A stretch of 64,000 bases of DNA from Lepturacanthus savala (GCA_030544235.1 CM060471.1:1064348-1128347); one strand, 5' to 3'. Numbered from the stretch's first letter, positions 1-11,253 are shown. The notes: generated by a model not told the origin, from the sequence alone. Made by a program: numbers and translations.

Positions 1-1511
1 AATCTGGAAATTCTAAACTACGAATATTCAATGGAATTTCCTGAGTACCAACAAAATCCAGAAATTCTGAACTACGGATATCCAATGTACGATACGTTTC
101 AGAAGCTCCAAGTTGCACATGAGGAGTTAAAAAAGACACATTTGAGCCATGACCAACACATGGCTGGGCAGAAGAAACGTGAAGCTGAGCTTCAAAAGCT
201 TGTGGACATTTTGGAACCCGAATTCCTGAAACTCCAAGTTGCACATTATGAGTTAAATGGGGCACATAAATTGTGCCATGATGAATTCACAGCTAAACTC
301 CAGACAGAGAGGCAGATAAATGCCTTACAGAACTACAAATTTCAGAAGCTTCAAAAGCTTCATGAAGAATTAAAGGTCGCACATAAATTGAGCCAGGATA
401 AATTCATGGCAGACCTCCAGACGGCGAAAAACACAATTGCCGTACAGAACAAAAAATTCCAGAACCTTCAAGTTTCCCATGACTTGAAGATGGCACATAA
501 AATGAGCCAGGACAAATTAACAGCTGCCCTCCAAACAGAGAGAGACCTTACGAAACAAAGAGTTTCAGAAGGTTCAAGAGATTCATGAGAAGTTAAAGGA
601 GGCACATTTGAACCATGATCAAAACAGGCCTGAGCAGAAAAAAGATGAAGCTGAGCTTGAAAAAATTCTGGACATTTTGGAATCAGAATTCCTGAAGCTT
701 CAAGATGCGCATGAGGAGTTAAAGATGGCACATAAATTGAGCCAAGATGAAATCATGGCTGCTCCAAACAGAGAGAGACACAGTCAAAGAACTGAACGAT
801 AAGTTTCAGAAGCTCCAAGTTGTACATGAGGAGTTAAAGGAGGCACATAAATCGAGACACAATAAATTCATGGCTGAGCTCCTGACAGCGAGAGACACAA
901 TCAAAGAACTGAATGATGAGTTTCAGAAGCTCCAAGTTGAACATAAGGAGTTAAAGGGAGCGCATAAATTGAGCCAAGAAGAACTCAGAGCTAGCTACAA
1001 GAGACAGATTCAGCAAAAGGCTTTACAGGACGGCAAACTACAGAGGCTTCAAAAGCTTCATGATCAGTTAAAGGTGGCACATAAATCGAGCCACAATAAA
1101 TTCATGGCTGAGCTCCAGACAGAGAGGGACAGAAACTCCTTACAGAACATAGTTTCAGAAACTTCAAATTTCACATGAAAAGCTGAGAGCGGCACATGAA
1201 TTGAGCCAGAAGAAGCGAATGAGTCAGCCCCTGGTGAAGGACAAGAACATCCAAATGGGCCAAGAAGTCCAGCAGCAAGACACAGAAATAACGGTAGAGA
1301 GGATGCTATAGATGCAGCCACTGAACTCCCGGAGGCCGATGAAGTGTCTGAGGACAAAAACCCAATTAACAAGATTTCAAACTGGAAGCAACTCCAACAT
1401 TCCATGGGGATGAAAAAAACAAAAAGCTGGAAAACAAAGAAACAAGCCCTAACAACAAAGTCAGAACACCACCAACTCCAATGCTTTTGTTTAAAACAGA
1501 TACACACCTGA
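1..1511 (+). pseudogene. Frameshifted coiled-coil repeat protein gene, open at left edge
   Basis: The frame is open from base 1 through a Met codon at 31 to a stop at 588, so the start lies left of the window. The translation is a chain of about ten units, mostly 39 residues (117 bp), with the core FQKLQVAHEELK, then AHKLSQDKFMAELQTERD. Units begin near 94, 220, 337, 454, 560, 688, 801, 918, 1035 and 1152. Units 1 and 5 share a 42-residue variant ending DILE, which suggests a four-unit higher-order repeat. Small indels near 553, 760 and 1150 each shift the frame. Restoring the pattern means switching frame, so this looks like a recently decayed gene or a retrocopy without introns. The tail (about 1200-1508) is open in another frame, acidic then Lys/Trp-rich, ending at TGA 1509-1511. 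The content predicts a long alpha-helical rod. I do not recognise the family. Programmed splicing around the indels is possible but unsupported by splice sites. Confidence 0.6.
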
Positions 1512-1564
1512 TTTTACTAATTGACCATTGGTGGAATGAGGTGTGTTACTGTTTGGAACAAAAG

Positions 1565-1775
1565 CACACAACATCTCTCTAGACCAGGGTTGCCTACCTC
1601 TAACTCCCCCAACCTCTCCCTGTGCTGTGCACCATGACAACGGGGGTCATGGCAATCATCATAGCAACAGGGAGGGGGTGGGGGCAGGGGGGAGGGGTCA
1701 GGGGGTAGAGGTGGGCAATACTAGTCTACCTCTAACCCCTGCCCCCCTCTCCCTGTGCTGTGACTTTGTCGTGGT
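1565..1775. repeat. Pyrimidine/purine-skewed repeat with G-rich core
   Basis: A block of C-rich text (around 1590-1630: acctctaactcccccaacc) is repeated near 1729-1765. Between them, 1669-1706 is strongly G-rich on the + strand, with runs of 3 to 6 G. The G-rich part is roughly the reverse complement of the C-rich flanks, so the segment could fold as a hairpin or form a G-quadruplex. No coding role is visible. It lies just after the coiled-coil pseudogene. Confidence 0.55.
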
Positions 1776-1959
1776 GGAGAGGCTTGAGTGCTTCTAGGAT
1801 TCTGAGAGCTAAGCTAGGAGGAGCCTCCTGCTCCTGGCAGGTTTTAACCTTACCAGATTGGTCTCAGATGAGGAGCAGGACTAAAGGGCCAGGTGTGACG
1901 CTAAAAATGCCACCCCAAGAAAAAATTGCATTGTTACAAAAACTACAATGTAATCTGCA

Positions 1960-2345
1960 GTGATGCGGGCCCTGCATCGGTCCGTCGTGGTGAAGAAGGA
2001 GCTGAGCCGAAAGGCGAAGCTCTTGATTTACCAGTCGATCTACGTTCCTACCCTCACCTATGGTCACAAGCTTTGGGTAGTGACCGAAAGAACAAGATCG
2101 CGAATACAAGCGGCCGAAATTGTTTCCTTCGCCGGGTGGCTGGGCTCTCTCTTAGAGATAGGCACGTCCCTCCGGGCGGCGGCCCCGGGGAAGCCCCAGG
2201 ACATGCTGGAGAGATTATGTCTTTCAGTTGGTCTGGGAATGCCTTGGAGTCTCCCCGGAAGAGCTGGAGGAAGTAGCCGGGGAGAGGGAAGTCTGGGCTT
2301 CCCTGCTGAAGCTGCTGCCCCCGCGACCCGACAACGGATAAGCGG
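1960..2345 (+). pseudogene. LINE (non-LTR retrotransposon) 3' reverse-transcriptase fragment
   Basis: In one frame the translation contains LSRKAKLLIYQSIYVPTLTY followed by GHKLWVVTERTRSRIQAAE. This is a very common C-terminal part of fish non-LTR reverse transcriptases. The match then moves through other frames: RRVAGLSLRDR near 2130-2165 and, near 2265-2320, text equivalent to EELEEVAGEREVW and LLKLLPPRPD. Frameshifts and missing internal parts show a dead 3' fragment of a 5'-truncated insertion. The match is from recognition of the family text. The exact clade cannot be fixed without a search. Confidence 0.75.
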
Positions 2346-2399
2346 AAGAAGACGAACGAACGAACTTTCAAAAAGTACATAAAACTGCACAACAGAACA

Positions 2400-4040
2400 T
2401 TTGGAAATTAAAGTGTTCTTTTAGAAGTATAAGATTAGTACACTACAACAGGATTAAAATAAAGTGCATTGTAATCCAGTAAAATGTTATTATACTGTCC
2501 AAGCATAAATATGAAGTTTCATTTTCATGAGTAACTTCAAAATTAACAGATTCCATGCAAACAGAAAAAAAATATATTTTCATGTTGTAGGGTGGGACAG
2601 TGGGACAGTAACTATGAGGAGTTAAAACTAATGTCCCAAGAAAATCATATTAAAACAAAATATAAAGAATTGTCAGTGGCCTAGACTTTATTTTACTGTT
2701 GTTACAGCTGAAATATTGGTAAAACACAGTGGTGAAAAGGAACCAAGGCTACTTCTTACTTCTAATTTTGAGGTATTTGCACTTTATTTTACTCATAATC
2801 TTTATCTTATCCACATTGCATAATTATATTTCTTTTTGTATTTTTTGCAATAAGTTAATTTATTGGTTCTCTATGTTTGCTTGCCTTGTAATATTATACT
2901 GTGCCTACCATCAGGCCCAGCCCCAACCAATTTGGCATCCCAGGCAAGATTTTAGGTGGTGCCCCTAGTGCATTGCAGTAAATTCCTGCTAGTTTACATA
3001 TACTCTCAAGTAACTGAATAGCGTCTTAGGCATTCTTTCATTTAAATAAAAATTGCAGATTTAAAATACTTAGAAAAAAAAATGAATTTATGAAATGTAA
3101 TCAAAAAGCTTACATAAAGTATTACATTTAAATACTCCAAAATAAATTGTGCAAACAAGTGACATAAAAACTTATAAATACAATATAAATAAGATACATA
3201 CAAAGGTGTCATGTTGACACCTTCGTCCGTCCTTTTTTTAAGGGAATTTGAAGCTGTTTCCTATTTGAAATGGACCACTGTGAATCAACTGTGTTCCTAC
3301 CTAATCAGTTAGAGGAGATGGCCAGTCAGCCGTCTCTATTGGAGCAGCAGAAGGTCCTATGCAGTGAACCGTATTTTGTGCATTTAAAAAGTCTCATTTT
3401 TAACTGCAAAATGTGTATAAAGCAGACAGCGTTGTTTGAGATTTGAAGACTTGAGAAGAGGTTTTGCTCTCTGTGTGTCCGTTTAAATAATTATAATATA
3501 TAATTAATAGAATTTATAATCATCATTAAATAAACATTGCTATGCATGTCATTTTAAGGTGTTAGTTTTTGGAAAAAAAGGAAAATAATGGCCGAAGTCA
3601 TTTTTTGACAAAAGTGAGTTTTTGGACTCAATCATCTCTTGATGATGATGCTGTTAAAATCACCTTAATTCTGAGTTGAAAGGATCATACTCTATGCCCT
3701 AGATGACAGTGGCCAGCACTGAAGAGAGCAACTTAGGCCATTTATTTTTTGCCAAAATCAAAGTTGTTTATTCTTTTGGATAAAATGCCTCGACTTGGGC
3801 AATTTAACAAGCTTTCATGATGGCGGCTGCATCTAGAAGCTTCCATGCTCTCTATGTTTATACTCTGAACATGATTCTTGAATCACTGGTGAATGATAAC
3901 GTTTATTATCATAAAGCCTATAATGTCACATCATTGACACACAACCGTCTATGTATGTCCACAGTGATCAACTATCAAGGCCTTTTGATTGAAATAATTA
4001 GTTGAGTCTGGCGTAGTACAGGCCAACCTCGCCAGGCCAA
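2400..4040. other. AT-rich intergenic DNA, no gene seen
   Basis: Long reading frames here are low-complexity or hydrophobic by AT composition only and lack homology that I recognise. A stretch near 2900-3000 looks like a degenerate dispersed repeat. I see no splice-bounded coding segment or RNA gene. Confidence 0.5.
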
Positions 4041-4078
4041 CTCACCCCCAGAGCATTGAACAATGCACTGGGGGTGAG
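4041..4078. repeat. Near-perfect 18-bp inverted repeat with 2-nt loop
   Basis: The left arm 4041-4058 (ctcacccccagagcattg) and right arm 4061-4078 (caatgcactgggggtgag) are reverse complements except for one position and are separated by aa. The arms are GC-rich in AT-rich surroundings. It is too short and tight-looped for a typical pre-miRNA, and is more likely the heart of a small palindromic element. Confidence 0.7.
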
Positions 4079-4339
4079 CTATATTATTATATCTTATATA
4101 TTCTTCCGTAAAAAGTTTGGCTTGCTTCTTCTCCTAGGGTTTTGAGAAAACCTCAACAATATATCAAATCGACTGGCTCGGCCGGGAATGGTGAGGAACG
4201 ACACAAACGTAGTCGCCATTTTTGTTCTGAATTTTGGCCCCATTCATTCCAGATGGGAGAGCCTCTAGAGCAGGGGTCTCAAACTCAATTTACCTGGGGG
4301 CCACTGGAGCTAGGATCTGGTTGAGGCTGGGCCGCATCA

Positions 4340-4343
<4 letters not shown>

Positions 4344-4417
<74 letters not shown>
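4344..4417. repeat. (TA)n microsatellite
   Basis: An uninterrupted run of TA dinucleotides, about 37 units, lies inside the hAT-like repeat. The paralogous copy near 12,120-12,166 carries only a short, interrupted TA-rich tract, so the array expanded after the copies diverged. Confidence 0.95.
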
Positions 4418-4420
<3 letters not shown>

Positions 4421-5133
4421 GTCTCACTGTTGTGTTTAAGTTCCAGTTTTAGTGTTCAGCTGACGTACAAAGAATGTCATTTCGGATGGTAGGTAGGGTC
4501 CTGCGCCTACATATGACGTCAGCATGGTACAGTTAGTGATTGGTTGAAGGTCAGAAACCATGGAAACACAAAGTGTTTGTGGTGGCCGTTTAATATTAAG
4601 TTAATTAAATAAAAAAGTAATAAAGTTTGAAATGTTAGGCTTGTGGCTAGCATGGAGCTAACGTTAACACGGATACACACACATAAAACTCCGCTTGTGT
4701 GCGTATGTAATAGTGTTAGCTCCATGTTAGCCTCTTAGCACTCATTTTCCCCGTCCTTGCGCGCGTGTAACGTCACGTCTGGTGCTTCGGAGCACTCGGC
4801 TCCGGTGACAGCCACACCGGCGTGTTGTTTATCTCTTTAAATGTGTATTCAGCAGCACTGGCGAAGGCAGCAGTGGCGGGTTGTTTACATCCGCGGTTTC
4901 CACGTGTATTCAGCACTGCTGCCTTCCCCGGTGCTGCTACAGCGGCAGGTTGGTTACGTCCGTGGTTTACACGTGTATTCAGGCTGGTGCTGGGCATCGT
5001 GGGCACGGTCACGTTGCCGGTATAGTCCGGGTGCTCCGAAGCTGTCGGCCTTCGAATGACACAGACCTAACTATTTAGCACGGAAGTAGGTGACTGGGAA
5101 CGCTCCATGCTGCAAATAAAAGAAAACTGCACA

Positions 5134-5582
5134 ACGGAAGTGAATTGCCGGGGACTATTATTGGCGGCGCACCTGTAGTTTTGTATGTGAGCGAAGAAGA
5201 AGAGGTGTTGTAAAGCAGAAGTAATTAGGGAGCAAATAATTATTTCTTCTTCGTATTCCTCCAAAAAATATGTGGTAACTTGCCAATGAAAATGACCACA
5301 ACACACAGATGCCGAGTGTCCACTTTTTATCCGGATTAGAAAAAACGATAAATCCCTCCCAGTCACGGGGAAATCAACCCGCACATGCGCGGAACCTCCA
5401 GTCTTCTTCATCAATCATCCTTGCCGGCCATGGTCATATAGCGGCACCTACTGGAGAAACAAGTATTTGCCCCCTAATTACTTATGCTTTACAACGCCTC
5501 CTCTTCGTATTCTTCTTCTTCGCTCACATAAAAAACTACCGGTGCACCGCCAATAATAGTCCCCGGTAATTCACTTCCGGTG
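5134..5582. repeat. Palindromic MITE (long inverted repeat)
   Basis: The left arm starts cggaagtgaattgccgggga and continues through ctattattggcgg and the gaagaagaagaggtgttgtaaag region. The right arm (about 5450-5580) is its reverse complement, ending ccggtaattcacttccgg. Arms are about 110-130 bp with a roughly 200-bp centre. A second copy sits at 12726-13185. There is no coding potential. Confidence 0.75.
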
Positions 5583-5735
5583 TGACGTTTCCTTTTATTT
5601 GCAGCGCCGTTTCTTTTTGTTTGCAGCGTTTCTTTTATTTGCAGCATTGAGGGTTCCCGGCCACTCGCGCGGGCCGTACTAACATTAAACTTTCATATCA
5701 AGGCGGGGGCCTCAAACTAGCGTCCGGCGGGCCGC

Positions 5736-6990
5736 ATTTGACGTGATTTTGTCTGTTTTGCAGATTGCGCCATCGCGTCCCTGCTTGTTTTGCTTTTTCG
5801 CTCATCATCCGTGTGTGAGATCACCACTGTCACTGCGTTGTACAGCTCTGAAAGTCCGAAGCTCCGCCGTCATTTCTGGGTACATGATACCCTCTGGAAG
5901 TGCACAATTGCCGGAGTAGCCACAATTTTAACCGCACATCAATAATTTTTATATCAAAACATCAGCACGACCGTCCTGATCGCTTCAACTAACCAAGCTG
6001 TGAGTTTTACGTTTTTCCCGCTACGGGCCCCCAAGTGCAGCTTGGTCCCTCTTTTGCTCCCATTCAGTCCCATGTTAAATTTAAAAATCCTTGATTTTCA
6101 AAATCTTCCTACATTTTAAACTGCTCCTGTGCGCACATTTTAAGTTACAGAAATAAAAATTATATCAGCACGACCGGGGAAAGAGCTGCTCTCATGTCTT
6201 AATCTTTTACGGTTTTCGAATTATGAGCATTTGTTTGGGGTGTGTTCCAACCAGAGGTAGCCTTTCTGCCTGCCCAGATTTAGTTGGTTAGTCATGTATT
6301 CAAATGTAGCAGAGCAGTTAGTCACCATGGTAACGACCCAGCTGCTGGCAGAAAGCTGCTCAGCAACTCCACTGAAAGCTGATTGGCTGAATGGTTTTCA
6401 TCAATAACTTTGGATCTAAAGCTCCTACAACCATATAACTTGATGGAGATCATGTTGAAGACCAATCAAACTGATTCCATAGTATTGCGGCCCCGCCTCC
6501 TCAAAGGTGATTGGCTCATGGGTTTCCCTTAATAACATTGGATCCAAAGTTTGCAGGCTCACCAAACTTTTTGAGATTGATAAAACTAACACCCCGCACC
6601 ATCCTTAGCCACGTGTTCACCGTTTCGGTGCAATTGATTCCCATGCACCGACCCCTGACAGCCCCAGAGCCCAGACCCAACTCTCACAATTTCCGTGGGA
6701 ATTGTCTAGTATGATTTTATCATCTTTATCTTTACAGTCTTTTATATAATTACTGTGTATCTAATAAAGTATTTTATTCTACGTTTTAAATATCATTTTG
6801 TATTTTTCTTATTTCTTACAGTGATATTGTATCACTTATATGTTACTTTTTTAATGCTCTTATACTGGTTATTATTTTTTTTTTTATTTATTATTATTTA
6901 TTTTTTTTGTTATTTTACTGGATTCTGCCTTTTAGTTTTTTCATGTTGTAACGCACTTTGTAACTTTACTATGATGCAGAGTTGAAGGAT
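5736..6990. other. Intergenic DNA with an internal direct repeat, no gene seen
   Basis: A block around tgattggctgaatgg (about 6378-6425) is echoed by tgattggctcatggg (about 6505-6555), each followed by aataac and ggatc-aaag text, so this is a degenerate internal duplication. From 6715 to 6960 the DNA is very T-rich. No coding segment is supported. Confidence 0.5.
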
Positions 6991-7097
6991 TTTTCCAGAA
7001 GCAGATGCACATCATACATGTTTCTTTTTTCATAATAGGAATGAGTCTGGTCTTGTTTACGTGCTCATCCATTTTAAACCAAACCCCAAACATGTGG

Positions 7098-7165
7098 AGT
7101 GTTGTGATTAGAGCGAGGAGGCAGCGTGTTGGTAATCTGTGGAGCTCAGCATATAAGAGAAGTGG
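7098..7165 (+). promoter_or_regulatory. Putative pde6g photoreceptor promoter (CRX-like sites and TATA-like box)
   Basis: Upstream of the apparent first exon there is gattag (the reverse of ctaatc) near 7107 and taatct near 7133, both resembling CRX/OTX core sites. A catataaga TATA-like motif follows near 7150. CRX sites close to a TATA-like box are typical of rod genes (established knowledge). That these particular copies function is inference. Confidence 0.4.
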
Positions 7166-7174
7166 CTGTGACAG

Positions 7175-7252
7175 CAGCACTTCCAGTAGAGAACACCACA
7201 CGCCTGCTGATCGGACCTGTGCTCGTCTGGCTGTTCTTCACCCAAGCAGCCG
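7175..7252 (+). other. pde6g: Probable non-coding first exon of pde6g
   Basis: Sequence downstream of the TATA-like motif ends at a strong donor, cg|gtgagtac, at 7253. The next matching acceptor on this strand, ccccacacacag, ends at 8361, just 18 bases before the pde6g start codon. This gives a 5' UTR exon and a roughly 1.1-kb intron, the usual architecture of this gene. The transcription start is estimated only from the TATA-like position. Confidence 0.5.
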
Positions 7253-8379
7253 GTGAGTACATGAATGATGGACATCAGTGCTCTACCTATTAATATGGAT
7301 TATTTTGAAAAGTTTGAAGTTGTCTGACTTGAACTGAAATAATGGGAACATAAAGTTAAACTGTATTTTTTTAGTTTTGACCTGAACTCTCTTCAGTAGA
7401 TCTCAAGAGAGCTAAATCAAGATCAAACACATACATATACATACGTATACATATAACATTTTACATTATACATTATACATTTTCACTGTCAGGCTTTAAA
7501 CAATAGTGTGGTGTTAGAGAGGAAGTCTAGGACACATTATAAATGTGTCAGTATATTGCCTGTGGTGACTACAGTGCATATATCATGTAGTGGTGTTGAG
7601 GTTAGTTTGACAATAGAACTAATCTAAGTTCTGAAGTTTTTATTTTAGTTAGTGCTTCCCAGACATTTTTGTTGAAGATTGATCATTCGGGTGTTTGGTA
7701 TGCATCATGATTACATGACTTTTCACAATATTTTAATCTCATTGTTAATATATGACATGGGAAGTTAGTATTTACTATATGTTAATGTGAAATACATAGT
7801 GATATTTAACTTATCAAAGCAATAGAAGCATATTCCTAGCTAAGACTTGATCAGGACTGTCGTTGTCATTGCGGGCACAGTGAGCGGATTGATCATTTAG
7901 ACCCTCACTGCAAGCTCAGCATGTCTGCTGAGCATTGTCCTTGTTCTAACAAGATTATGTGTGGATGGTCGCTTGAAACAGAGAGGGAGGGCTGCTTATT
8001 AACTTGAGCGAGGGATTATGGGAAATTGGGTCATCCTTACAGAACACCACACAGGTAGACCATTGCAGACATTCAATTACTGTGAAATATCTGTGTAAAT
8101 CCCGACTGGTGCTCGTCACAATGGGTAAGAGGATTAAAGGCCTGTAATGTCAGACAGAGGTGACAGAGGCCACATGCTAATAGTTAAATACAACTGATGG
8201 CTTAACAAAGCATCTTAAATCATAATTTAATGACTAAACAGGTAAAAGTGGTCTTTTTTAAGTGAGTTATTGTTTTTTTTTTGACTGTCATTTCTGAAAG
8301 ATATCATCACGACGACTACATTTCGGTGAGGTGTCTCGAGCGCCAACAGCCCCACACACAGGTACCATAACTGCTCGAA

Positions 8380-8810
8380 ATGAACCTTGAGCCACCCAAA
8401 CCTAAGTCGGCCACCCGCGTCTCTGGAGGCCCCGCCACTCCGCGCAAGGGACCCCCCAAGTTCAAGCAGAGGCAGACCCGTCAGTTCAAGAGCAAGCCTC
8501 CCAAGAAGGGAATCCAGGGGTATGCCTTGAAATGTGCACAATTTATCTTCAGATTTGTACAAAATTATGACAAATTATGGAGTGTAATCATCGTTTTTCT
8601 TTTCAGCTTTGGTGATGATATCCCTGGAATGGAAGGATTAGGCACAGGTAAATTTGCTTTCTTTTTAAAAATGCACCTCATTTTTACTTTCAGCAAATGA
8701 TCAGCATCACATCCTTGGCTTGTGTTTTTGCAGATATCACTGTCATCTGCCCATGGGAGGCCTTCAACCACCTGGAGCTGAACGAATTGGCCAAGTATGG
8801 AATCATCTGA
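8380..8810 (+). CDS. pde6g: Rod cGMP phosphodiesterase 6 inhibitory gamma subunit
   Basis: Three coding exons join in phase: 8380-8519 (donor gtatgc), 8607-8647 (donor gtaaat) and 8734-8810 (TGA). They encode 85 residues, against 87 in mammalian rod PDE6G and 83 in cone PDE6H. The protein inhibits the PDE6 catalytic dimer in photoreceptor outer segments and is displaced by GTP-bound transducin. The N-terminus MNLEPPK is the rod type, not the cone type. Next come the proline-rich and polycationic region that binds PDE6 and transducin (TPRKGPPKFKQRQTRQFKSK, about residues 20-39), the glycine-rich middle (GFGDDIPGMEGLGT, residues 47-60) and the C-terminal helix ending KYGII that plugs the catalytic pocket. 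The threonine of TPRK is the known phosphorylation position. The only notable difference is a two-residue shortening near position 8. A polyadenylation signal follows at 8963. Confidence 0.97.
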
Positions 8811-8962
8811 GCCTTCCCACCGGTTCCCTGAGGGTTGGAGGCCACGTCCACACATCAGCCTCAATCTCCCACAGAGCTGTAAATAGAACTACTCCAAACC
8901 AAAAATACCACAACTTCACATTTGGAGGTGAAAAAAAGAGAAAAAAAACTAAATCTACAAAA

Positions 8963-8968
8963 AATAAA
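8963..8968 (+). terminator. Polyadenylation signal of pde6g
   Basis: AATAAA lies about 150 bases after the pde6g stop codon and is followed by a T-rich tract (ttgttttccctctttcttt), a normal arrangement for a cleavage site around 8985. Confidence 0.65.
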
Positions 8969-9164
8969 CTTTCTATGCTTCTGTTGTTTTCCCTCTTTCT
9001 TTAGTTCATAGTTCTGTTCAAGTTTAGCACCTGTTGATCTTCATTACATCCTCTTATCTATTCTCACACCTGTTTATTTATGCTTTACTTTCTTTTCTAT
9101 GCTTTTCTACTTTCCTCTTTCCTTTTCTCTTCCTCTCACGGACAAAACACAAAACTTACACAAG

Positions 9165-9300
9165 CAAGATAGCCTCATAAATTGAGTTTAAGCGACAAAC
9201 CCATGAAGGGGGTGGGTTCCCGTTTCATGTGCTTCGGCACCTCTTTTCAACACCTTTTAGAGGCTCATCCATCAATGCCGAATTAAAAAAAAAACACAAA
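9165..9300. repeat. Possible retroposed small structured sequence with UUCG hairpin
   Basis: The segment contains gtgc-ttcg-gcac at 9229-9240, a four-base stem closed by a stable UUCG tetraloop. Alternative stems are aaccca/tgggtt, catgaa/ttcatg and cctct/agagg. It is followed by an A-rich tail (about 9285-9300). Dense short stems plus a tail suggest a retroposed Pol III RNA or SINE fragment. I could not match it to a known small RNA. Confidence 0.25.
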
Positions 9301-9915
9301 ACCTGAATTCTGTAGAGAGAGACAGTGCACCATCTTATTATTGCTGAGTGTAAACTTTCAGCAGGATAAAAGTCACCAGATATCCTCTCTGTTCACTCTG
9401 TTCTGACTAACCTTTAACTGCAAACATCTTCATCAGGATCCATAAATTACCTGTATGTTTTAGTTCAGGTGACATTTGACCACATTTTTATGTATATATA
9501 AAAGAAATCACAGAAATATGTCATTATCATATGGCATTATAGTTTGTGTGGGCACATCTTAACTTACATCCTTCTTTGTATTAGCATAGGAAGATTTCTT
9601 CTTTCTTGAATAATAGGAATATATATAGGAACACACGCATTATATGCTTGCAGGTTTATTCATCAAAGTTCCATGATGTTCCATGTGTGTTTATATTCCT
9701 AATTTTGAGCTCAACATCTTAGCTCTTGTTTGTTTTCTGATAGTCGTACATTATTTTCTCATCATCCATTCAGTATTTTTGATTTAATCATAAAATCATT
9801 TTATATCCATTGTCCTCTTCATCATCATAATGTATCCTCCATTCTGTTCCTGTTCATACAGTTACGTGTTATCCTCCAATTTAATTTTTACCAGTGTATT
9901 AGATCAGCACATTCG

Positions 9916-9943
9916 CATCATTGTTGCAGTTGCAACAATGATG
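9916..9943. repeat. Perfect 13-bp inverted repeat
   Basis: The arms catcattgttgca and tgcaacaatgatg are perfect reverse complements separated by gt. It is an isolated hairpin in intergenic DNA with no visible gene next to it. Confidence 0.7.
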
Positions 9944-10783
9944 TAGAGGTAATGTAATTTCTACAATCTTGACTGTACAGTTAAGATAGTTTTGCGCTAA
10001 TGATAATGATAAAAGCTGCTGATAGAAGAGTTGATACGTTGTTTTTCCCCCTCAAATGATGTTTCCAATGAGTGATTGCACTGTAATAGTCCAGGACAGC
10101 ACATGCACGAGTGGGATGGATGTTTGGGTCCACACACACAGTATGATGAGTATGAAGGCCTGATGGTGCTTTATCCTTTCTACAGGATGAAGAATAAAAA
10201 TAAAGCATAAAAAAGGAAACTAAAAACTGGAATTTATTTCTTCTCATTCCAATTGTTCCTCAGATTATGACTCACATATTGATAGACTGATCATTACTCC
10301 TGTCTTGGAAGTTGATAGATATGTACACTACACATGTATCTACATAGACATATATAGACCATTTTCAAAAAAATTGATCATCATGGAATTCCATAATTCC
10401 ATTAAAAAGTTTTAATGGAAAAAATACTTTTATAGATTATAAATTCAGGGTCCACAATTTAGACATTTTCAAGTTAATTATTTTGTTTATTTTTACATAA
10501 TTTGGGCTTCCAGCTCATAAAATCCATGAAAACAGGAATTCAAAAAAATGATAATACTGTGAGGTTATCAGTCCAAATTTTGCAGGACATGAATGTTTTA
10601 AACTGAGCATCACAGACCAATCGTCTACTAAACTCAAAGCATGTACACAGGTTTCCCCAGATGTCATGAAATTGCTTCAGTTTGGTTCAATTGTCCAAAG
10701 GATGGGTAAGCCACAAAAGTTCATAGCTGAGGAGGCTGGCTGTTCAAAGTTCTATATTCAAGCAGATCAATGGAAAATCTAGT

Positions 10784-11253
10784 TGTCAGGTTTGTAAAGG
10801 ACAGACCCAAGAGCAGATAGTGCCATATCAAAGTGTCTTCAATGGCAGAAATAAGGAAGCCTGGGTCAGCAAAAATAGTACAAAAACAGTTGAAATGAAA
10901 AGCAAAATCCCAGGGAAGAAACGTCACAAAAATTGGCAAAACACAAGGCCAGTGTTACCAGCAGGAACTGAACTACAATAGGCAGCAGTACAGGTTCAGC
11001 ACATATGCAGTAAGTAGAACAATAACCAGACAAAGAACACAGAGACAACCTGACTTAAATACGGCAGGTAATGACAATGAGAAACAGGTGAGCACAATTA
11101 GCAGGGATGAGGACAAAGGAGGGAGGTGAGGCTAAACATAATCACATGGTGAGTAAAAACAAGACACACAAGGGCAACACCCAGCCAGCCAGCAGGGGGC
11201 CTCAGCAGGAAAACAGAGTCTAAAAAATATCCAAGGGAAGCAGAGTCCTGACA
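10784..11253. mobile_element. Non-autonomous TIR element (MITE) inside Tc1
   Basis: It starts tgtcaggtttg and ends agtcctgaca, giving a 7-bp terminal inverted repeat (tgtcagg/cctgaca). It cleanly interrupts Tc1 transposase-like text: the sequence before 10784 continues after 11253. It is 470 bp long with no coding capacity. Superfamily not assigned. Confidence 0.65.

Larger units (their letters stand above)
4271..5735. repeat. hAT-like dispersed element with embedded palindrome, copy 1
   Basis: It begins caggggtctcaaactcaatt, the kind of terminal text found in fish hAT-type elements. The same order of blocks recurs at 12012-13190: (i) the terminal caggggtctc, (ii) a TA-rich run, (iii) a block around cagctgacgtacaaag, (iv) paired gttagctcc motifs, (v) cggtgacagccacaccgg, and (vi) a palindromic MITE. 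Near 5700-5735 a gcctcaaac motif plus a GC-rich string may mark the far end. No transposase frame is visible, so it is non-autonomous or decayed. Family name and exact right end are uncertain. Confidence 0.55.

Noticed and set aside
1064..1507. 147-codon minus-strand frame with Phe/Ser-rich sequence
   Set aside because: It is antisense of the coiled-coil repeat. The + strand repeat pattern explains the openness.
6755..6985. Very hydrophobic 76-codon frame
   Set aside because: It is produced by a T-rich tract, with no splice support or homology.
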